This document shows, in pieces, positions 58,465 to 64,000 of a DNA stretch of 64,000 nt (its first letter is position 1; each line of letters begins with the position of its first letter). The notes beneath the pieces were generated by a model. It saw only the letters and a list, made by a program, of their open reading frames with translations. It was not told the origin of the DNA and searched no databases. This DNA comes from JANMDN01 sp031376285 (lineage in GTDB: Bacteria > Actinomycetota > Thermoleophilia > Miltoncostaeales > Miltoncostaeaceae): contig JANMDN010000013.1 in the NCBI GenBank assembly GCA_031376285.1, forward strand, positions 224,056-288,055, read 5' to 3'. The position numbers and the translations under genes were made by a program.

Positions 58465-59895
58465 ATGTTCGCCATTGAGATGGAGCTGCTCACGGGCCGC
58501 TACACGGCGACGGAGCACGATGACCGCCACCGAGCGGAGTGGCCTCCCCATCCCGTACGCCTGCTCTACGCCCTGGTTGCCGCAGCCGGTGAGAATCGCA
58601 CTTCAGAAGAATCCTCCGCGCTTGACTGGTTGTCAGCACAGAGTCCACCGTCCATCGCCGCGACACCAGCATCCGTCGTCGGCGGTCGTCGCGATGTCGT
58701 GACCCATTTTGTTCCGGTGAACGACCGATCATCAGCAAAGAACGCCGGGAGTTCAGCCGCCGGACTAGTTCCCCGCAGCAGACAACCTCGGACCTTCCCA
58801 ACAATCGTCCCCGAGTCTCCCATCGTGACATTCCTTTGGGACGAGGCACCGACTCACTTAGACGGGGTCGTCCTGGACCGACTCGCAGGGCAGGTGGCCT
58901 ACATTGGACACTCGTCGTCGCTGGTGCGCCTGAAGGTGGTTGAGAACGCGCCAGAGGTGACTCTGTCACCCGATCCAAACGGCCAACCGTTCCGCATTCC
59001 TGCCGCCGGGATCGTGACCGCGCTCGACATGGCCCTCGGGCGCTACATCGAGTCCGGGATCCGAGGACCACTTCCGACGTACTATGCCCGCTACGCTCTC
59101 GCGGCACAGGCTCCTGACTCGCCGCCGCCGGGGTCCTTCTTCGGGGACCTGCTCATCTTGGGGGCCGTCCGCGGTCCTCGGCTCGCTATCGCCTCAGCCG
59201 AGCGCGTGGCTCTTGCTTTCCGCGCTGCAATCATGGCTCTCGCCGCAGAGCCATTGCCGGAGTCCCTTTCGGGTCACGCGCCGGGCGGAGGACGCTCAGA
59301 GCAACCCCACGTCGCGTTCGCTGCATTGCCCGATGTCGGCCATGCGCACGCGGCTGGGACGTTGATGGGCGTCGCGGCGATTCTACCTCGGATGGTCCCT
59401 TCGGGCGTGCGTGATGCACTGGAAGAAGCCCTTGCAGCACTCATGCATCAAGGAGACGGTCGATCGCCGACGTTGAACATCAGTCGAACCATCTCTTGGA
59501 GCCTTGCCCCGACGGGCGCCGACGGATCCAGCTCACCTGTCGCCCTTCGTGCCCAGACCTGGACGCATCCGGCGAGGCGGTGGGCGACCGTGACGCCTCT
59601 TGAGTTGGACCGTTTCGTGAAGGGTCGGCTTAGCGACGAGGCCTCCCAGGTGGTCGCCGAAACGATCGACCGCGTCGGACTGCCGCAACCCATCGCGATC
59701 CAGCTCAGCCCGACCTCGGTCTTCTCAGGCGCCGGCCATTGGAGAGAGTTCAGGAGAAGGCAGGGGGGCACTCCCCGCTTGCTTATACATGCGGCCTTCG
59801 AGTTCGACCACGAGGTGGAGGGCCCGATCCTGCTTGGGGCTGGCCGTTACCGCGGTTTGGGTCTCTGTCGGCCGATTCTCAAGGACCATCGTTGA
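58465..59895 (+). CDS. csb2: Type I-G CRISPR protein Csb2 (Cas5/Cas6-like)
   Basis: The 476-residue protein (FAIEMELLTGRYTATEHDDRHRAEWPPHPVRLLYALVAA) matches Csb2/GSU0054. In type I-G it joins a Cas5-like RAMP part with a Cas6-like part that cleaves pre-crRNA. Possible catalytic histidines include those in DVGHAHAAG near 295 and FEFDHEVEGP near the end. It starts 8 bp after csb1 and its TGA overlaps the TTG of cas3. Confidence 0.88.
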   Translation: MFAIEMELLTGRYTATEHDDRHRAEWPPHPVRLLYALVAAAGENRTSEESSALDWLSAQSPPSIAATPASVVGGRRDVVTHFVPVNDRSSAKNAGSSAAGLVPRSRQPRTFPTIVPESPIVTFLWDEAPTHLDGVVLDRLAGQVAYIGHSSSLVRLKVVENAPEVTLSPDPNGQPFRIPAAGIVTALDMALGRYIESGIRGPLPTYYARYALAAQAPDSPPPGSFFGDLLILGAVRGPRLAIASAERVALAFRAAIMALAAEPLPESLSGHAPGGGRSEQPHVAFAALPDVGHAHAAGTLMGVAAILPRMVPSGVRDALEEALAALMHQGDGRSPTLNISRTISWSLAPTGADGSSSPVALRAQTWTHPARRWATVTPLELDRFVKGRLSDEASQVVAETIDRVGLPQPIAIQLSPTSVFSGAGHWREFRRRQGGTPRLLIHAAFEFDHEVEGPILLGAGRYRGLGLCRPILKDHR

Positions 59896-62696
59896 CCGCC
59901 TTTCCTGCTTTCGACCAGTTCTTCGCCGCCCTTTGGGAGCTGCCCGGCAAGTCAGCCGCGGCGTTCCCGTGGCAAATCCGATTGGCCGAGGCGGTGACGC
60001 ACGATGGTTGGCCCGAGGTCATCGCTCTGCCGACTGGATGCGGCAAGACCAGCGTGATCGATATCTGGTGTTGGGCCCTTGCGCGGGGTGCAGTCGGACT
60101 TGGCGTCCCGCAGCCCAGGCGTCTTTTCTTCGTGATCGACAGGCGGATCGTGGTCGATGATGTGTTCGCTCGTGGCCAAGCAATTTCTGATCGCCTGCAG
60201 CGCACGGAGCACCTCGCACCAGTCGTCGATGCCTTGATGGCGCTCGGCGGTGACACGCCCATCGCGGCCGCTCGCCTCCGAGGCGGTCTTGAGATAGACA
60301 GGGCCTGGGCCGCCAACCCCGTGCAGCCGATGCTGTGTGCATCAACGGTCGACCAGGTCGGGTCACGCCTCTTGTTCCGGGGCTATGGACTTTCGCAAGG
60401 TGTCAAGAACCAGCTTGCGATTCACGCTGGCCTTGTCGGCAACGACGCCCTCATCGTGCTTGACGAGGCGCACCTGTCTGCCCCGTTTGAAGCGACGCTC
60501 CGGGCGGTGGCGCGTGAGCGCGAGCGCTCAACCACCCAACTCAACCTCCCATGGTCAGTGGTCACAATGACCGCGACCCCGCGCGAGCCTGGCGCTGATG
60601 TCTTCGGGCTGGATGATGCCGATCATCGCGATGATCGGCTTCGGCGACGCCTCGACGCACCAAAACCCACTCGCCTCGTCAAGGCCAAGGGAAAGAAGGG
60701 TGGGACTGAACCGGTCGCCGAGGCGTGCGTATCCGAGGTTGAATCGCTCCTGGCAGAACCCGACGGACCGAAGGTTGTCGGTGTTGTGGTCAACCGGGTC
60801 GCACGCGCGCGATTGATCGCCGAAAGACTTGAGGATCCTGCACGCGACGTCCTCCTTCTCATCGGACCCTCGCGTCCCCATGATCGGGATGAGGTCATCA
60901 GGACTTCGTGGGGCAGGCTCGCTTCTGGGCGAACTCGCAGAGCGGGCGACCGGCCGCTCGTACTGGTCGCAACCCAGACCATTGAAGTTGGCGTCGACAT
61001 CGACCTCGATGCGCTTGTCACTGAGTGCGCAAGCTGGGAGGCCCTACGACAGCGGTTCGGGCGCTTGGACCGTCTGGGCGAGATGAATGGCGGCGCGCGC
61101 GCCGCGATCGTCGAGTCGCCGTCGACGAAGGATCTGGACCCGATCTATGGGGCGGCGCTGGATGCGACCTGGAAGTTCCTGACTGAAGTAGCTGCCAATG
61201 GGTTCGTCGATCTCGGCGTGAGCGCGTCCCCGCAGGCACCCGATGAGACGAGGGGTCCCGCTCCCAACGCACCGTTTCTTTTTCCCGCATATGTCGACCG
61301 CTGGTGCCAGACAAGCCCGATCCCCACGCACGACGTTTCGACATCGGAGTTCCTTCATGGCCCGGATGACAGGCCCGCCGACGTCGAGATTGTGTGGCGG
61401 GCAGATCTCGACCCGAAGACACCGGAATCCTGGAAAGATGTCGTGGCCGCGAACCCTCCCCTCGGGCGAGAGGCCATTCGTGTCCATCCGGGAGCGGTTC
61501 GGAGGTGGCTCGATGGGACTGGATCGTTCGACGTCTCCGACGCCGAGGGTCAACGGGAAGCCGCTTTTGACCTCCCCGCTGTGAATGGCGCGTGCCGCGA
61601 CCCGAGACTCGCTCTCCGCTGGCGAGGACCCAGCGACGAACAGACGGAGACAGTCAGACCGGGGAAAATCCGTCCGGGCGATCGGATTGTCGTGCCGGCA
61701 ACGTACGGTGGCTGCGACGAATTCGGCTGGGCGCCCGAGCAAGGAACGCCGGTGTGCGACATCTTGGAATCGGTCGCCCTGGAGGCGAATCAGCCCCTAC
61801 TTCGCCTGCACGAGGCAATTCTTCATCAGCACGGGTTGGATCTCGGTCTGCTCGACGCACTCGTTGTCACTGACGATGAGGGCGGGCAGCCAATGCCCGA
61901 CCGAGACGCCGTAACGTCTGCCGTGGTCGCAATCGCAGCGGGCGGATCGACCCTCGCTGACGCCGCGGAGGCGGTTCTCAAAGGGACCCCGAGCTTGTAC
62001 TCAGTCGGGGCCGGAGGCCCCGGAGTCGGCGACCTTCGCGTCTTCGTGACGACACGGGATACCAGACCGACCGACGAGGACTCGCTGCTTGTAGGCGCGA
62101 GGAAGACGGTCACACTCGACAGGCACTCAAGCGACGTCGCGCGATACGCGAAAGCCTGGGCGGACCTCCTCGGATTCGGCAATGGCATTTCGGAAGCGAT
62201 CGAGTTCGCGGCACTTCATCACGACGACGGAAAACGCGACCCGAGGTTCCAGGCGTTCCTCTACGGAGGCGCGCCCCCGTTTGGCCGGGAGGTCGTCGCA
62301 AAGAGTCCAGCAAGCCGGAGGGGCTGGAAGCTGAGGCCAGCATTCGCGGCTTCAGGCTTGCCCCGAGGCTATCGTCATGAGACGACGAGTTTGGCGCTGA
62401 TCCGCGATATCGACACGGGTGCCCTGTCGGCCGATCAAGTGGATCTGGTTGCATGCTTGATTGCGACACACCACGGCTGCGCGCGACCGTTCGCACCGGT
62501 GAGTATCGACTCCGACCGGCCGTTTGTCGACACAAGCGATCTGATGCGGATTGACGGCGAAGTGCCCGAGCGGTTCTGGCGATTGACTCGGACCTACGGT
62601 TGGTGGGGGCTTGCGGCCTTGGAGATGGTGCTTCGCCTCGCAGATCATCGTGCGTCAGCAGATGAGGACGGGACGCGAACCATGGTGGACGCGTGA
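59892..62696 (+). CDS. cas3: Type I-G CRISPR helicase-nuclease Cas3 with C-terminal HD domain
   Basis: The 934-residue protein has an SF2 helicase with Walker A LPTGCGKT (46-53), DEAH box LDEAH (190-194), TMTATP and VATQTIEVGVDIDLDAL. The HD nuclease is C-terminal: LHHDDGK (His776 to Lys781, HD motif), YRHETTSL and LIATHHG. In type I-G the HD domain follows the helicase, as here. It unwinds and degrades target DNA after Cascade binding. The start is TTG 59892, overlapping the csb2 stop. Its N-terminus differs clearly from the fragment at 56952. Confidence 0.9.
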   Translation: MTAFPAFDQFFAALWELPGKSAAAFPWQIRLAEAVTHDGWPEVIALPTGCGKTSVIDIWCWALARGAVGLGVPQPRRLFFVIDRRIVVDDVFARGQAISDRLQRTEHLAPVVDALMALGGDTPIAAARLRGGLEIDRAWAANPVQPMLCASTVDQVGSRLLFRGYGLSQGVKNQLAIHAGLVGNDALIVLDEAHLSAPFEATLRAVARERERSTTQLNLPWSVVTMTATPREPGADVFGLDDADHRDDRLRRRLDAPKPTRLVKAKGKKGGTEPVAEACVSEVESLLAEPDGPKVVGVVVNRVARARLIAERLEDPARDVLLLIGPSRPHDRDEVIRTSWGRLASGRTRRAGDRPLVLVATQTIEVGVDIDLDALVTECASWEALRQRFGRLDRLGEMNGGARAAIVESPSTKDLDPIYGAALDATWKFLTEVAANGFVDLGVSASPQAPDETRGPAPNAPFLFPAYVDRWCQTSPIPTHDVSTSEFLHGPDDRPADVEIVWRADLDPKTPESWKDVVAANPPLGREAIRVHPGAVRRWLDGTGSFDVSDAEGQREAAFDLPAVNGACRDPRLALRWRGPSDEQTETVRPGKIRPGDRIVVPATYGGCDEFGWAPEQGTPVCDILESVALEANQPLLRLHEAILHQHGLDLGLLDALVVTDDEGGQPMPDRDAVTSAVVAIAAGGSTLADAAEAVLKGTPSLYSVGAGGPGVGDLRVFVTTRDTRPTDEDSLLVGARKTVTLDRHSSDVARYAKAWADLLGFGNGISEAIEFAALHHDDGKRDPRFQAFLYGGAPPFGREVVAKSPASRRGWKLRPAFAASGLPRGYRHETTSLALIRDIDTGALSADQVDLVACLIATHHGCARPFAPVSIDSDRPFVDTSDLMRIDGEVPERFWRLTRTYGWWGLAALEMVLRLADHRASADEDGTRTMVDA

Positions 62697-63574
62697 ACGA
62701 GCACCTTTGCGTCGGCCCAGACGGAGGCCAGCTTCTCGGCTTTCTGTCGGCCCTCGGATTGCTCGAAGCGACCACCCGCTCGCTTCCCAACCAGAACGTC
62801 AAGATGGGTTTTCGCTACGTCGCCTTCGGCTGGCGGCCTGTCCTGACGACGGCGCATCCCCTCGAACGGGAGCAGCTCGCGGAAGCGATCCATGGTTGGC
62901 TTCAGGCGCAGGCACAAAGCCCGGAACTCAACGAACTCGGATACGACCTTCCCTGCCCTGCGACGAGCTTCTTGAGTGTGGCGAACACTGCCGCGAAGAT
63001 CGGTGACCGAGCGACGCTCGACCGCCTCGCGGCGTTCGGCGTCGCGCGAGGTCTGGACGAGCCGATCATCGACACGGCATTTCGCACTATGAGCGGTGCC
63101 GGCCACCAGCGGCTCCTGAAGTTCGCCGGTATCTTGGCTAGAGAGACGACCTGTCAGCAGGTGCACGACGCGCTTTTCGAAGCTTGGAGCTACCGGGATC
63201 CGGGTCCATCCCTGCGCTTCGATTCGGAAGACGTCCGTGTTTACGCACTGCGCGCTGACGACCCTAGTTCGTCAAGTGACGCACCCATCAGGACCGTTCG
63301 GGCCGCGAACGCCCTTGCTTTCGAAGGCCTCCGGTTGCTTACCGTTTTGCCCTCGAATGGTGGGGTAGCGACAACACTGGTCAATCAACCGGCGAAGAGC
63401 AAGGTCGTTGTCCGTTGGCCATTGTGGGAGCGTCCTGTCACGCGCGACACGGCGGCGGCCATCCTGTCCCTCAGCCAGGCTACCGAAGTGTCGGGTGTGA
63501 TGGCCATCTTTGAAAGCCGTCGACGCACGGTTGACAAGTTCCGAGGATTCACGCCCGCGCGCCGAGTCGCATGA
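62693..63574 (+). CDS. Type I-G CRISPR accessory protein (Csb3/Cas3-extension type)
   Basis: The 293-residue protein begins NEHLCVGPDGGQLLGFLSALGLLEAT and includes GDRATLDRLAAFGVARGLDEPIIDTAFRTMSGAGHQRLLKFAG. Proteins of this size directly after cas3 in type I-G operons are called Csb3 or Cas3-extension and may be the Cas8-like subunit. It overlaps cas3 (GTGA). No large csx17-type Cas8 gene is in view, though one could lie beyond the window. The family call is tentative; the operon position is firm. Confidence 0.7.
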   Translation: MNEHLCVGPDGGQLLGFLSALGLLEATTRSLPNQNVKMGFRYVAFGWRPVLTTAHPLEREQLAEAIHGWLQAQAQSPELNELGYDLPCPATSFLSVANTAAKIGDRATLDRLAAFGVARGLDEPIIDTAFRTMSGAGHQRLLKFAGILARETTCQQVHDALFEAWSYRDPGPSLRFDSEDVRVYALRADDPSSSSDAPIRTVRAANALAFEGLRLLTVLPSNGGVATTLVNQPAKSKVVVRWPLWERPVTRDTAAAILSLSQATEVSGVMAIFESRRRTVDKFRGFTPARRVA

Positions 63575-63582
63575 GGGCGTGA

Positions 63583-64000
63583 ATGTCTGGACTTGGAGCG
63601 GAGGTGCCGGACCTCATCCCAGCACGGATGCTGAACGAGTTCGTCTACTGCCCACGGCTCTTCCACTTGGAGTGGGTGCAGGCGGAGTTCGCCGACAACC
63701 ACGAAACCGTTCACGGGCGCTTCGTTCACGAGCGGGCCGATGCCGGAGGAGGCAAGCTCCCTGAGCCGTCGGCGGTCGACGATGGCCTCCGCGCCCGCTC
63801 CGTGATGCTGGACGCGCCGCTCCTCGGAATCATCGCGAAGCTCGACATCGTCGAGGCCTCCGACGGGGCCGTGACACCCGTCGAGCGAAAGCGCGGTAAG
63901 CCGCGTGCGGATGGGTTCGTCTGGGAGCCGGAGGAGCTTCAGGTCGTCGCCCAGGCGCTGGTGCTGCGCGAGAACGGCTACCGGGTCGACGAGGGCGTCA
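63583..64000 (+). CDS. Cas4 (probably Cas4-Cas1 fusion), cut by window end
   Basis: The visible 139 residues form a Cas4 RecB-like nuclease: IPARMLNEFVYCPRLFHLEWV with the first cluster cysteine, TVHGRFVHERAD, and the active-site residues IIAKLDIVE then VERKRGKPR. The end of the frame lies beyond 64000. Type I-G loci usually fuse Cas4 to Cas1, which would be the integrase for new spacers. Cas2 and the array are expected further right. Start ATG 63583, 8 bp after the previous gene. Confidence 0.85.
   Translation, partial: MSGLGAEVPDLIPARMLNEFVYCPRLFHLEWVQAEFADNHETVHGRFVHERADAGGGKLPEPSAVDDGLRARSVMLDAPLLGIIAKLDIVEASDGAVTPVERKRGKPRADGFVWEPEELQVVAQALVLRENGYRVDEGV

Overview
The window is high-GC, densely coded DNA that looks like a chromosome segment of an actinobacterium, possibly a deep-branching class such as Thermoleophilia. 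This is inferred from an F420-linked reductase (49358-50029), an Rv2578c-type radical SAM protein behind an actinobacterial-type LexA box (46115-46135), MSMEG_05xx-type nitrogen genes, and many start codons 6-8 nt after a TAnnnT -10 box, the usual sign of leaderless transcripts. No rRNA, tRNA or CRISPR array was recognised.

Layout. (1) 1-23.2 kb is a nitrogen/carbamoyl metabolism region. It carries four Nit1C-type proteins (Sll0783/NitB, radical SAM NitD, acetyltransferase NitE, AIR-synthase-like NitF) and an MSMEG_0565-type glycosyltransferase. It also carries all the genes expected for an AllFGH-type carbamoyltransferase (FdrA, DUF1116, DUF2877) plus carbamate kinase. An amidohydrolase, an LLM flavin enzyme, an aminotransferase-fold protein without its PLP lysine, a fold-III decarboxylase and pyruvate kinase sit among them. 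No nitrilase is present. A 4.7-9.2 kb accessory block (restriction-modification remnant, DUF4143 ATPase behind a 22-bp repeat array, NAGPA-like protein, HipBA) and a MazEF-type pair interrupt the region. (2) 23.3-30 kb holds a secreted M11 protease and a small redox cluster: CoA-disulfide-reductase-like enzyme, MauE/thioredoxin fusion, Cys-rich Tat-exported protein and a membrane protein. (3) 30-38 kb has an inverted-repeat element, YbdK-type ligase, MTA phosphorylase, an AlkZ-like glycosylase with a LexA-like box, H+-pyrophosphatase and a TrkA pair. (4) 38-46 kb has a DUF11 surface protein and a cysteine cluster (Rrf2 regulator, cysK, NIL protein, cysE). (5) 46-56.3 kb has PcrA, FolD, F420 reductase, VIT1, MsrA, nitroreductase and an FtsH-like protease. 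(6) 56.3-64 kb has a toxin-antitoxin pair and a type I-G CRISPR-Cas operon: cas3 remnant, csb1, csb2, full-length cas3, csb3-like gene and a cas4-cas1 gene cut by the window end.

How the genes may work together (inference). The nitrogen region could release a carbamoyl group from an unknown N-carbamoyl compound. FdrA/DUF1116/DUF2877 would make carbamoyl phosphate, and carbamate kinase would turn that into ATP, CO2 and ammonia. The Nit1C-type enzymes and the amidohydrolase may prepare the substrate. This combined locus is the best candidate in the window for an undescribed system.
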